Of a DNA stretch of 64,000 bases, positions 47,393-60,326 are shown piece after piece; the stretch's first letter is position 1; each line of letters opens with the position of its first letter. The stretch is from Siphonodentalium dalli (lineage: Eukaryota > Mollusca > Scaphopoda > Gadilida > Siphonodentaliidae). The DNA lies in contig CP136064.1 of NCBI GenBank assembly GCA_032622095.1, forward strand, positions 186,538,209 through 186,602,208, read 5' to 3'. The notes under the pieces are model-generated. The model saw only the letters and a list, made by a program, of their open reading frames with translations, ran no database searches and had not been told where the DNA came from. A program made the translations under genes and the position numbers.

Positions 47393-48963
47393 ACTGTATA
47401 TACATGCGGTTTGCTGCAGGCAGTTATAGACAATTAATAGGTTACGGGCATATATATACCCCCCCCCCCCGAGACGCGATATTTGTACAGTCGATCACAT
47501 GTCCACACGAAGTCTCATCAACCAATTCTTTTTAATAAAGACAGAGTTAGCCACAAATCGATGTATAGTTGACTGGGTTAATGCCAAGAGAACGAATGTA
47601 ATCGCTAATTTCGCAACTTTTCCTATTACATCGTACATGTACTTCTACATAAAGTCATCATAAATCGGTTTATTTATATAAAGCCAACATATATTTATTG
47701 ATCACATAATTAACCCATAAACCCGGCCTCATAGTTTTAATACGACACACGTGTATTATTGGTACGCGTAGTGTAGTATGAGCTTAGCGAAATGATAACT
47801 TGAGGTGTGACCTCACGTCTTTTTTCAGCCTATACTATATGTCTATGGGTTTTTTCAACTAAAATTGTGATGCGCATGGAACCATGACGTACAGGGCAAG
47901 TCTCTTCGCAGTTTGTTATTAACCACTGAAGTCGATGGCCTCCTTGCATACCATCTTACGCCCACAGAGAACAATAATTAAAGAGCGTTCCGCATTAGTC
48001 TGTCCTATATTATGATAATTAAATAAACAGTTTCTCGTCTCTGAGAAAAATTGAAAACGACTCGAGAATATCTTTGACTTTGGTTAGTTGTATCTGAGTA
48101 TATAAAGATACATCAAAGTATGTAGACAATTATGTAATCGTATTTGTCGACATCTAGCTAGCTATCTTGTCCCTCGTACTGTATATACATGCGGTTTGCT
48201 GCAGGCAGTTATAGACAATTAATAGGTTACGGGCATATATATACCCCCCCCCCCCCCGAGACGCGATATTTGTACAGTCGATCACATGTCCACACGAAGT
48301 CTCATCAACCAATTATTTTTAATAAAGACAGAGTTAGCCACAAATCGATGTATAGTTGACTGGGTTAATGCCAAGAGAACGAATGTAATCGCTAATTTCG
48401 CAACTTTTCCTATTACATCGTACATGTACTTCTACATAAAGTCATCATAAATCGGTTTATTTATATAAAGCCAACATATATTTATTGATCACATAATTAA
48501 CCCATAAACCCGGCCTCATAGTTTTAATACGACACACGTGTATTATTGGTACGCGTAGTGTAGTATGAGCTTAGCGAAATGATAACTTGAGGTGTGACCT
48601 CACGTCTTTTTTCAGCCTATACTATATGTCTATGGGTTTTTTCAACTAAAATTGTGATGCGCATGGAACCATGACGTACAGGGCAAGTCTCTTCGCAGTT
48701 TGTTATTAACCACTGAAGTCGATGGCCTCCTTGCATACCATCTTACGCCCACAGAGAACAATAATTAAAGAGCGTTCCGCATTAGTCTGTCCTATATTAT
48801 GATAATTAAATAAACAGTTTCTCGTCTCTGAGAAAAATTGAAAACGACTCGAGAATATCTTTGACTTTGGTTAGTTGTATCTGAGTATATAAAGATACAT
48901 CAAAGTATGTAGATAATTATGTAATCGTATTTGTCGACATCTAGCTAGCTATCTTGTCCCTCG
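47393..48963. repeat. Recent ~785-bp direct tandem duplication
   Basis: 47393-48177 is repeated at 48178-48963. Visible differences are only a C-run length (12 against 14), TTCTTTTT against TTATTTTT, and GTAGACAATT against GTAGATAATT. Such identity means a very recent event or an assembly duplication. No gene in the unit. Confidence 0.9.
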
Positions 48964-50276
48964 GTTCAAATTACGTATACATACTTCAATGGAGCGTGAA
49001 CCCTGTCCGAGTATAAAGCATGCCCCGAACGTGCCTTATTTAAGCATTAAGTAATCTTAATCCAATATGGATTGTTGGTGTAAATTTTTAAATAGAAACA
49101 AAAATACTACAAACTTCACAGAAATGACCATAAACAACTATACATGCATTAAATATAGTAAACACTTTATCTGTGACAGAAAAGTAAATATGATGTACTT
49201 TCTTCCCACTTTAGAACAAGCACAGGATTTGTAGCAGAGATAATCATATAAATAACACAATAAACTCCTTATTTGGGAGTTATCTATCTAGCTATCAAGA
49301 ATGATTTGTTGAAAAATCCATACATCACGCAACAAAATTTGATTTTATTCTCATGTTTTTGGACAGTCAATGTTTCCTTCGACGTAAAGCAGCTAATGAA
49401 TTGGTAGGGATGGGTGTCGCTTTAATTGTGACAGTAACTCGGTTAATTCCATAGAAGACATGCTATTTGTTCTGAAAGCCATACGAGTTGTAAATTGTAA
49501 GCGGCCATTTAATGTGAAAAAATGTATTTTATTACAATGTCAAAACGGCCTCAACTCCAAGCCATACCACGAATAAAGCAACATATTGGGTAACCACATA
49601 TGAGTGAAAATACGTGTTGATGTAAACAGTTTATTCCGTATAATACAGTGTATGTAACAAAAAAATATGAATCATGAATATTGGTTTATGGAGGGGATCC
49701 GACATCAAGCATAAAGCTTATGGGGTCGTTTTCGATTACGTGTGAATAAGCCCACACTGTGAGAATGATAACATAATATTAGGTAATTGTGTTCATACTA
49801 ATTTTAGAAGATCCTTGTTGGTATATATGTTACTCAGCTACTCACAGTGTGCGCTGGATCGATAGATATATCAAAATGAGGTGTGTTTTTTTCTTATGGA
49901 ATAATAGAAAGAAATTGATTGAAAATAGATTTAGTATAGCGAAACGAAGTATAGGTCGGTATAGACAAGGGTGTGATGTGACATATCAAACGTTTGTGTG
50001 AGTCTGATATGCAGTATAGGGAGGGGAGGTGGGGAGTGCAAATGATAAGCTATTGCTTTTAATTTCTGCACTAATTTTGTGTTCTGACCTAGCATGTTTG
50101 CATCCGAGCCGACACCACTATCAATTGGATTTGTACGAATATCTAATAACATCAACATTAATATTTCTATTTCTCACGCGATTTTTGACGATATGAGTCG
50201 ATTTGATAACTGTTAGGTGATATGTGATATGCTTGTGCGTGGTTCAAGAGGAAGTCCTTGGTTTGTGGTCGAGATT
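48964..50276. other. Intergenic, no gene seen
   Basis: Nothing supported except the 3' flank of the retrotransposon fragment that follows. Confidence 0.35.
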
Positions 50277-51683
50277 TTATTTTAATCTTTTTTTTCGAAT
50301 AATGTACTTCTGAACTTCTCGGGAAATCGTTATGTTATCTTCCTGAGATAGTTCAAAAGAACCATGTAGAAGTATATTGGTGGTGATGTTACATATATCA
50401 GATACCTTATTCATAAATAACAATCGCTGTGCATTGTATAATTGGCATTTAATTCGATAATGTTCTGTGTTCTCTACTTCACCACACACATGGGTACACA
50501 TGGGTTGTTCGGCAATGAAGTTAGAATATTTGTGGTAATTCAGATTGCTACAGTTTAATCTGAGGCGTGCTTGCAAAATTTGCGCTTCGCGCGTGTTAGC
50601 GTGGTATAACCATTTAGGGGTCATCTTTCGTTTTGGTTCCAGAGAATTTGAGAAAGTTGCCAGGGAGTCCTTGGTTATACCTTGTTTGTGTCTAGGTTAT
50701 TCCACAAAATTGTTGTTGATGGGAGAAACGATTTTTTTGTAATAGTCATAGTCAAAACTAGGGACCATATAAGCTTGCTAGACTGTCTAGTTTCACGTTG
50801 TGATATCTGCCCGTGAGTAGGAGGAACTAGGTTGCTGAGATAGACAGGTGATTGACCTTTTACTATTTTATAAAATAATTTTAGTTTATGTTTTTTCCGT
50901 CGTGATTTAAGGATTTCCCAACTAGATTCTCTTAGATACATTACTGACATACATAGTCGCGCCTGTCACAATACGATCTGCCTCGTATTGTATATCTTCG
51001 ATGTTGTCAGATTCTTGCTGGCTACAACCATCCCAAACAAACACAAGAATATTCGAGGATTGACCTTATCATTGTAAAATAACATTTTTCGAGAGCTGCT
51101 CTGTCGAGATAGAATTGATATTTTCTCAAGAGTGAAATGCGTTTCCATGCGGTTTTCATCACTTGTTCGATATGGGGTCCTCAGCTTACTGTTTTACTCA
51201 AATAACTCCAAGATGTTTATAGGTATCCACTTCTTCAATAGGCTGTTGGTTCATGAACAACGTTGGGTGAACAAGCTTCGTACGTTTCCGAGTGCATGTC
51301 AATGCTTCTGTTTTTAGAGCATTAAACTTGACAAGCCATTTAGAGGACCACGATTCTAGTCTATTGATATCATTCTGTAAAATAGTCGCTCCTATGTTTG
51401 GGTCGTCGATGACAAGTGCGAGTGAAGTGTCGTCGGCGAAATGTCGAATGTCACATGCCATATTTTCAACTATGTCATTGATAAAGACAAGAAAGAGTAC
51501 AGGCCCCAGGACCTATCCTTGGGGTACACCCGCGGTTATCTTTCCCCATGCATATTGGCCAGAGGTTAAAACAACACGTTGCTGGCGGTCATATAGATAA
51601 GATCTGAACCAAGTACGTTAATCCAGAATTTTCAAGACTCTCCGTGATAATAGATGATACACATTTGTCGCAATGCTTAACTA
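50277..51683 (-). pseudogene. Non-LTR retrotransposon fragment, RT core to C-terminus
   Basis: Minus-strand order: GVPQG-like block near 51520 with a stop (ACCTATCCTTGGGG region), FADDTSLALVIDD (catalytic), WSSKWLVKFNALKTE, IEEVDTYKHLGVI, LKSRRKKHKLKLFYKIVKG, then CTHVCGEVENTEHYRIKCQLY and a basic end. Frames change near 51195, 50960 and 50650. The 5' end is cut at 51683, exactly where a Helitron-like element begins. Family CR1/Jockey-like, close to 37189-39180 and 5088-5402. Confidence 0.75.
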
Positions 51684-52613
51684 TCTACTATATATTTTGG
51701 GACTTCTGTCTGTTTGTTTGTTGTTTGTCTGTTAGCTATGGCCGGGAAAACTGCCGGGCGGATTTTGACGAAATTTTATACATACGGTTACTTTTGTCCA
51801 TGCAGTGTTTTGAACGGGTCAAATCGTGACTCCGACCTGACCTTGACCTTTAAAAAGGTAAATTAAAGGTCAAATCGGTTAAAACGGGACGGATTTCGAC
51901 GAAATTTATACCTACATATACGTTTGTCCGGGGAGTCTTTTGGACGGGTCAAATCGTTACCCCGACCTGACCTTGATCTTCAAAAAGGTCAATTCAAGGT
52001 CATATCGGGTAAAAACGGACGTTACTTTTGTCCGGGGAGTCTTTTAGACGGGTCAAATCGTGACCCCTACCTGACCATGACCTTCAAAATTGTCAATTCA
52101 AGGTCAAATCGCGAATTTTGACGAGACGGGATTTCGACAACATTTGATACATAGGGTCACTTTTGTCTGAGGAGTGTTTTGGACGGGTCAAATCGTGACT
52201 CCGACCTGACCTTGACCTTTAAAAAGGTCAATTCAAGGTCAAATCGGGTAAAACGGGACGGATTTCGACGAAATTTATACCTACATATACTTTTGTCCGG
52301 GGAGTCTTTTGGACGGGTCAAATCGTTACCACGACCTGACCTTGATCTTCAAAAAGGTCAATTCAAGGTCAAATCGGGTAAAACGGACGGTACTTTTGTC
52401 CGGGAGTCTTTTGGACGGGTTAAATCGTGACCCCTACCTGACCATGACCTTCAAAATTGTTAATTCAAGGTCAAATCGCGAATTTTGACGTGACGGGATT
52501 TCGACAACATTTGATACATATGGTGACTTTTGTCCGAGGAGTGTTTTGGAGGGATCAAATTCGCCGAAAATCAGAGGGGAAACAGCCCGGACGAAGTCGG
52601 GTCCACCAGCTAG
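51684..52613 (+). mobile_element. Helitron-like element, first of a head-to-tail array
   Basis: 5' TCTACTATATATTTTGGGAC after an A; 3' CCGGACGAAGTCGGGTCCA then CCAGCTAG (52610-52613). The interior has about six TCAAGGTCA/TGACCTTGA units, including a ~300-bp internal duplication (51795-52130 against 52165-52500). It inserted into, or next to, the retrotransposon fragment. Confidence 0.8.
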
Positions 52614-53287
52614 TCTACTATATATTTTGAGACTTCCGTATATATGATTGTGTGTGTGTGTCCTTAAAAGACTCGAAAACGGCTCGACCGATTGAGCCCA
52701 AACTTCATATCTAAGGGTAAAAAGCCGGGAAGTGTCATCGCACCGCTTCTGATAGCGTCCGAGCACACCTTCGCCCTTCAACTGCCACCGTAATGGGGTT
52801 TGATGGGTTAATCGCGTGGTAATTAATGAGCGTTTGTATATGGGTTGTCGCTATTAAAGATCGTTTATATACACGAGTATAAATACGGCTCAATCGACCG
52901 TCTCGGAAACTGGGGATATCGAGACGAAATTTCGTACTTAGGGGTTCCAAGGGACGGGGGAGATTTTCGTCGGGTCAGTTTGTTCGCCCGAGGTGACCTT
53001 GACCTTGAAACGATACCCACAAATGACCTTGGGCGATATCTCGGTAGTCAGCGATGACATCGATGTGAAATTTGTTATATATGGTCAACTCGGGACGGGA
53101 AATATTTTTGTCGGGTTATTTTGTCAACCCAACATGACCTTGACACGGGTACCCGAAAATGACCTTGGGCGATATTTCGGGCATCAGCTGTGGCAGCGAC
53201 GTACGGTGTTACCTTGAAAAACTAAAATTAATGGATCGACCAAAGCCATGGGAACAATCCCGCCAGTGGCGGACTAATCTGCAAGTA
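52614..53287 (+). mobile_element. Helitron-like element, second in array
   Basis: It starts TCTACTATATATTTTGAGAC directly after the preceding CTAG. The 3' end has hairpin CCGCCAGTGGCGG and then CTGCAAG, where the expected CTAG is mutated. Same subfamily as 54064-54854 (3' TGGCGGGCTAACCTGCTAG). Confidence 0.65.
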
Positions 53288-54063
53288 TCTATTATATTTT
53301 TTTGGAAGATCTGTCTGTGTGTGTGTGTGTCTGTGTGTCTGTAATCGATGGACTCGAAAACGGCCGAGCCGATTTTGATGAAACTTGGTATGTGGGGGTA
53401 TTTTTGGCCGGGGAGTGACATAGACCTATTAAGTTACCCGTGCGACGTGACCTTGACCTTGAAATCTGGTCATTTCAATGTCAAACGCCCGAATATCACG
53501 GGATTTCGATGAAACTTGGTATGTGGGGGTACCTTCGGCCGGGGAGTGGCATATGCCTATTAATTTGCCCATGCGACGTGACCTTGACCTTGAAATCGGG
53601 TCATTTCAAGGTCAAACGCCCGAATATCACGGGATTTCGACGAAACTTGGTATGTGGCGGTACTTTCGGTCGGGTAGTGGCATAGGCCTATTAATTTGCC
53701 CGTGCGACGTGACCTTGACCTTGAAATCGGGTCATTTCAAGGTCAAACTCTCGAATATCACGGGATTTCGATGAAAATTAGTGTCTAGAGATACTTTCGT
53801 ATGGGGAGCATCATGAGCCTATTCGTTTGCCCGTGCGACGTGACATTGACCTTCAAATCGTGACCCCGACCTGACCTTGACCTTCAGAATGATCAATTCA
53901 AGGTCAAATCGGGTAAAACCGGATGGATTTCGACGGGTACTTTTGTCGGGTACTTTTGTCCGGGCAGTGTTTTGGACGGGTCAAATCGTTACCCCACCTG
54001 ACCTTGACCTTCTAAATGGTCAATTCAAGGTCAAAGCCCGGACAAAGTCGGGTCACCTTCTAG
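53288..54063 (+). mobile_element. Helitron-like element, third in array
   Basis: 5' TCTATTATATTTTTTTGGAAG after A; 3' GTCGGGTCACCTTCTAG (CTAG 54060-54063). It holds three ~117-bp units with TATGTGGGGGTACTTTCGGC and GTGCGACGTGACCTTGACC. Same subfamily as 558-1528. Confidence 0.7.
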
Positions 54064-54854
54064 TCTATACTATATATTTTGAGAACTCCGTATATATATA
54101 TGTATATATGTGTGTGTGTGTGTGTGTACTTCATGGAATCGAAAACGCGTGGACAGATTGAGCTCAAATTTCGTATGTAAGTGTAAAATTCCACCGACAC
54201 CGCCGTGGTCGCGTTTTGGAGAAGCTCAGGGCACCCGTTCTCCAATCTTAGTCACAAAAAAACGGCACTGCGGTGGTTAATCAAGTGATAATTTAATGAG
54301 CGTTTGTTTTTGACGCATCGCTATAAAGAGCGTTTATTTACCGTTCAACGTTATTAGTATCTGCAGAGAGATATACGGGATTTTGAGTGGTTTCCTATGC
54401 GGGGAGATTTATTGGATGCCATAGTACTCTTACAACATTTCTGCAATATAAATAATTGCCTCAAAGTGTTCAGCATCACTTATGTCAGGGCTTAGGGGGT
54501 AGTTAGTGTGGATATAGGCATAATGCTTCTCAGAAATCCCGACAGACGAGATCTCGGAAACGGGTGGAGCTATCGACTTGAAATTAGGTATGTGAATGTA
54601 TCTTGCCCCGGATACGAATTTTATCGGGTCGCCGAGCCCGTGCGACGCCAGCTTCGCGCATGCGCAGACCAGATCTCGGAAACGGGTGGAGCTATCTACT
54701 TGAAATTTGGTTTTTGAATAGCCCGGAGACAACGTCGGGCTCATCATTAACTCATTGAAAAACAAAAAATTAAATTAATTAAAAAAATTAATTTAAAAAA
54801 TTTAAAATTGTCATGTTTCTGACGATTGCCGTTAGTGGCGGGCTAACCTGCTAG
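54064..54854 (+). mobile_element. Helitron-like element, fourth in array
   Basis: It starts TCTATACTATATATTTTGAG after the preceding CTAG and ends with hairpin GTTAGTGGCGGGCTAAC then CTGCTAG (54851-54854). Its middle (54540-54715) resembles 2540-2770 inverted (GAGATCTCGGAAACGGGTGG). Confidence 0.7.
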
Positions 54855-54882
54855 TCTATATATATATTTTGAGACTTCCGTA

Positions 54883-54966
<84 letters not shown>

Positions 54967-55198
54967 GGTACTTCATAGAATCGAAAACGCGTGTACGGAT
55001 TGAGCTCAAATTTCGTATATAAGTGTAAAAACCCACGGGGATATTCGTGGTCGCTTTTTGGAGAAGCTCAGATAACCGATTCTCCCTTCCCAATCAATAA
55101 AATCACCGCAAACACGGCGGGTGTTAATCTGGTTGATATTCGCTCGCGATCCAAGAGGAGTAACTCTACATTTGTTTTTATCTGTATATGTATATTTT
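54855..55198 (+). mobile_element. Helitron-like element, fifth in array (5' part)
   Basis: It starts TCTATATATATATTTTGAGAC, contains a long (TA)n run (54893-54950) and resembles 54064 onward (TCGAAAACGCGTG, TTTGGAGAAGCTCAG). No 3' CTAG end was located. The following tandem array may be part of it. Confidence 0.55.
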
Positions 55199-57080
55199 TA
55201 TATCCATATTCACTTCAAACTGCTAAACCCGTTGAGCCAAAACTTGCTAATACCTCGCAAAATATAGAATTTACATTTTCTGATGTATACATTTTTTGTT
55301 ACGGTTGAAAATCTTAGTCTATTTCCGAAACATTCAGATTTTAAAGTCTAAACTTACACACCACAATTCCTGCTAACTGACGCAGCTATATGGCTGCTGA
55401 AATTTAAGTGAATCCCAGGCACTGCGATACGTCCCGAATCTGACGAGACTTCCACTGCCCCAAACCTTGAACGCCAACGACATTGTTGGCGAGAAAATAG
55501 CCCCCAAGCCGTAAATATCAACAACAACGACATTGTTGGCGAGAAAATAATTAGTTAAAATTACTAAATACACGTTTTCGGCAATGTGAGATTTTTCGGG
55601 GAGCCGTGATGCCCTGAATGCCAACAACAACGACATCATCGTGTCAGTTTTTTAAGTGAATCCAAGGCACTGCGATACGTCCCGAATCTGACGGGACTTC
55701 CACTGCCCAAAACTGTGAACGCCAACGACATTGTTGGCGATAAAATAGCCCCCAAGCCGTAAATATCAACAACAACGACATTGTTGGCGAGAAAATATCT
55801 TTTTATATCCATATTCACTTCAAACTGCTAAACCCGCTGAGCCAAAACTTGCTAATACCTCGCAAAATATAGAATTTACATTTTCTGATGTATATATTTT
55901 TTGTTACGGCTGAAAATCTTAGTCTATTTCCGAAACATTCAGATTTTAAAGTCTAAACTTACACACCACAATTCCTGCTGACTGACGCAGCTATATGGCT
56001 GCTGAAATTTAAGTGAATCCCAGGCACTGCGATACGTCCCGAATCTGACGGGACTTCCAGTGCCCCAAACCGTGATGCCAACAACAACGACCCGAAGCCC
56101 TGAATGCTAACAACGATATCATCGGGTCAGTTTTTTAAGTGAATCCAAGGCACTGCGATACGTCCCGAATCTGACGGGACTTCCACTGCCCAAAACCGTG
56201 AACGCCAACGACATTGTTGGCGAGAAAATAGCCCCCAAGCCGTAAATATCAACAACAACGACATTGTTGGCGAGAAAATATCTACATTTTTTTATATATG
56301 TATATTTTTATATCCATATTCACTTCAAACTACTAAACCCGTTGAGCCAAAACTTGCTAATACCTCGCAAAATATAGAATTTACATTTTCTGATGTATAT
56401 ATTTTTGTTACGGCTGAAAATCTTAGTCTCTTTCCGAAACATTCAGATTTTAAAGTCTAAACTTACACACCACAATTCCTGCTAACTGACGCAGCTATAT
56501 GGCTGCTGAAATTTAAGTGAATCCCAGGCACTGCGATACGTCCTGAATCTGACGAGACTTCCACTGCCCCAAACCGTGAACGCCAACGACATTGTTGGCG
56601 AGAAAATAGCCCCCAAGCCGTAAATATCAACAACAACGACATTGTTGGCGAGAAAATAATTAGTTAAAATTACTAAATACACGCAATCCTATTTTCCCTT
56701 TTCGGCAATGTGAGATTTTTCGGGGAGCCGTGATGCCAACAACAACGACCCGAAGCCCTGAATGCCAACAACAACGACATCATCGGGTCAGTTGTTTAAG
56801 TGAATCCAAGGCACTGCGATACGTCCCGAATATGACGGGACTTCCACTGCCCAAAACCGTGAACGCCAACGACATTGTTGGCGAGAAAATAGCCCCCCAA
56901 GCCGTAAATATCAACAACAACGACATTGTTGGCGAGAAAATAATTAGTTAAAATTACTAAATACACGCAATCCTATTTTCCCTATACGGCAATGTGAGAT
57001 TTTTCGGGTAGCCCCGAGCCGTGATGCCAACAACAACGGCCCGAAGCCCTGAATGCCAACAACAACGACATCATCGGGTC
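55199..57080. repeat. Higher-order tandem array, ~510-600-bp units
   Basis: Repeated landmarks are CCATATTCACTTCAAACT (near 55205, 55808, 56313), GCAGCTATATGGCTGCTGAAA (55384, 55987, 56494), CACTGCGATACGTCCCGAAT and paired AACGACATTGTTGGCGAGAA. Units vary by loss of sub-blocks. A related fragment lies at about 1080-1160 inside another Helitron-like element. Short frames (60-88 codons) recur simply because the unit does. Confidence 0.8.
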
Positions 57081-57339
57081 AGTTTTTTCCGCCCGATGTA
57101 CCTTAAGTCATACCTCTTTTAGGGAGGGTACAATAAGTTCTCTTAAAAAGGCACGATTAACTCATTGAAAAGTGAAAAAAAATGTCATGTTTCGGACCAA
57201 CGTTGCATTCTTGTAATAAAAGCGTAATGTTCGTGTTCATCGCTTGATTGGGGGCAACTGTGACTATTATTTTGAGACCTGGACAATATAATCTACACAT
57301 ATGTGTGGCCTTGGTGAATACAACCAAATCTAATTTCCA
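57081..57339. other. No gene seen
   Basis: Short unique spacer after the tandem array. Confidence 0.35.
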
Positions 57340-58240
57340 AGTATAAACACAGTCTCTGCCACAGAGTATATGTAGGCAGTTTTGGTTAAGTTTGGAATTT
57401 ATTGAAGATAACCTATATGGTACTCCTTTGTGTTTTGATAAATTGCGTCCATAATATACCACCATGAATTCTTTTGATAAAAGCGAAATATTCGTGTTTC
57501 ATCACTTCATCGGAGGCAATATGACTACTATTTTGAGACACGAACAACAGGAGCTACACATTTGACCCAGTACTATATGAGTATTTCTCATAACGTTCCA
57601 TAGCAGTGAGTTTTGAAAGGTTTGATGTTGTAGATATCAAAATTAATGATGATCGGGTACATTAGGGAGACTGCTCTGATTACACATACATTATGAAAAG
57701 GTCACATAATCAAAACATCCCTACTAAATCCGATTTCACTGTTTAATTACACATATATACACGATTCAAGATAAACAGTTAATTTTCCATTTCTGGTCAC
57801 CAAAATGTCCAGATTTAACTGTTGCACGAGACCCTGCTTTCGCTTGCTCTCTCGTAAGATACATTAGAGATAATTCGTACATCTCTGATCAAACGTTTCC
57901 AATATACTCTGCAATAAATCATCATAATTCGAGCGTTTGTTCACTCTTGTAGGACTAGATATTCAATTTTGCACAACATGTAATTTTCATTAGATTTTGC
58001 CCATTTTGGCGGCCATTTTGTGACAGACATTATACATATATGGTTTACGACTAAGCATAACGTTTTTGTATATTTCAATTAATTGGATCATATATCGCAG
58101 AAATTCAGCATTTTCCGATACCAATAGCCATTGTGGATGCCATCTTGGATCCTGAATTTTCCCATGAGCAGATTTTGCGGAATTTGGATATGTTGTTGCT
58201 GGTGTTTTTCATCGTCGAATGACACCAAAATTAGCTTGTA
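57340..58240 (-). repeat. Dispersed repeat, copy 2
   Basis: Reverse-complement counterpart of 44110-44860, somewhat longer. No coding region recognised. Confidence 0.6.
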
Positions 58241-58890
58241 TCCAATTTATTCCGGGTTCACCGCTCCCACGACCACACTAGTTGCTTGAACCGGACACAC
58301 AGAGTTACTGCAGTCAGTGTATAACCCAGCTGTTTACTTTCAGGTGATGTTGATACCATCACTTTGGAAAATTGGAAATAAATAAGTTTTGGAACCCTAA
58401 AATGTGGATTTCTCAACAAAACATTTCTTGCGGAGTTCTCCTGAATCAATAAATACTTTTAAATGTGGGAATTGTCTGGCTGTTATGTCTCTCACACACA
58501 GTCAGATTTTGTTGGTAAGCAAACCTGCCACCGGTATATTGTTATTTGCTGCATAGAGAAATATATATGATTGATGGTGTATTGTATCATTGTATTGTCT
58601 CGGAGAGTTGGAAGTTGTCATCCTGTACTGATATTCCTCCCCGTACTCAGATCGGCTTCAGCATAATTTTTTCCACTCCGTACTCTGATTCCGCCCTACT
58701 TCATAATCAGCACGACCTAGATAACAACACAATACAAAAATAGCAGTACCACTTGACATGGGCCCTGAATAGACGCGGAATGTCTAGTATTATGCCCCAA
58801 AACTCGCCCATGATCTAACAATCCTGGAATTCGACGATCTACGCTGGGCTTGTATGCAAATTAATGCAGAACATGGATATATACATATAT
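58241..58890. other. Intergenic, no gene seen
   Basis: No supported feature. Confidence 0.35.
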
Positions 58891-58901
58891 ACAATGGGGT
58901 C

Positions 58902-59175
58902 ACTTACATCATCATTGTCATCATCAACATCATCATCATCACCATCTTCTTCATCATCAACATCATCACCATCATCATCAACATCATCATCAGCATCTTC
59001 GTCATCATCATTATTATCAACCACGTCATCATCATCAACACCATCAGCATCTTCATCATCATCATTATTATTATCATCATCGTCATCATCAACACCATTA
59101 TCACCATCATCATCATCGTCATCATCCGTATCACCACCATCGTCGACATTTTTGTCGTCGTCTTTATCATCTACT
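58902..59175. repeat. (ATC)n trinucleotide microsatellite
   Basis: About 270 bp of interrupted CATCAT units with CAC, CGT and TTC variants. The poly-Ser, poly-Ile and Asp-rich frames across it are low-complexity artefacts. Confidence 0.9.
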
Positions 59176-59689
59176 ATCAGGGTTACCCGGCGTTGCCCAG
59201 GTTATTGCGATGTGAAACCATCTGTATGCTGTGGATATTTGTTGGGAATAGAGAACACTCTTGTTCAAAGTGTTATACGTTTTCTCATAAATTGTATATT
59301 CAAATAGCATCACAAAACATGATTATTAGGCCCGTTCCAAACGACGGATTTTTGTCGACTCGAATCTAATTGTATTAAATCCGTCGGTGATGCGTCTGCG
59401 GTCGATTTTGTTACAGACGGACGCATCTTTGTCGCGTCGAATCTAATACATCGGTCGATTTATTTAAAGGTGGATTCCCGGTTACCATCAAAAATTGGTC
59501 ACGCGTAGATATAGAGGCCTATATATACCGGTATATGTTATACATATATATACTAAAATACAGTATAAATTATGTATATATATATGCGCGACTGCAGCGC
59601 GAATATATGTGCTCATGTTTATGAGGATGTATATAGTACATGCAGGTATATAATATACTATAATAGGCGCTACAAATAAATGTTATATC

Positions 59690-60326
59690 GTTCAACCAAT
59701 ACCGGTATACAAGAATTATTATAAATCAGAGACTACCACCCCTACCACTTATAATAAGGATTACCGGAATATATTAATTATTATAAATCATAGGCTACCA
59801 CCCTATATCCTTTATAATAAGGAATACCGGTATATATGAATTATTATAATTCATAGGCTACTATCCATACCCCTCATAATAAGTAATACCGGTTTATATG
59901 AATTATTAGAAATCTGAGGCTACCACTCTGCCCCTTATAATAAGGAATACCGGAATATATTAATTATTATAAATCATAGGCTACCACCCTATATTCTTTA
60001 TAATAAGGAATACCGTTATCTATGAATATTATAAATCTTAGGCTACTATCCCTACCCCTCATAATAAGTAATACCGGTATATATAAATTATTATAAATCA
60101 TAGGCTACCACTCTGCCCCTTATAATAAGTAATACCGGAATATATGAATTATTATAAATAAGAGGTTACCACCCATATACCCCTCAGAATCAGTGGTACC
60201 ACCCATACCCCTTATAATAAGTAATACCGGTATATATTAATTATTATACATCAGAGACTACCACCCCTATCCCTTACAATAAGGAATATCGGTCTATATG
60301 AATTATTATAAATCAGTTGCTACAAC
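59690..60326. repeat. ~62-bp minisatellite inside the transposon
   Basis: About ten copies of ATACCGGTATATATGAATTA / TTATAAATCATAGGCTACCA / CCCTTATAATAAG. The last unit is split by the element at 60327-61738 and resumes at 61747-61790. Confidence 0.85.

Noticed and set aside
47044-47535. 163-codon frame as a gene
   Set aside because: No domain, no splice support, and its 3' part is inside the duplicated block; an overlapping frame of 98 codons is equally open.
55373-56682. Repeated 60-88-codon minus-strand frames (VVVVDIYGLGAI)
   Set aside because: They recur because of the tandem array; no start, promoter or domain supports coding.
58854-59369. 171- and 147-codon frames rich in Ile or Ser
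   Set aside because: Translations of the (ATC)n microsatellite in different frames; all frames stay open for the same reason.
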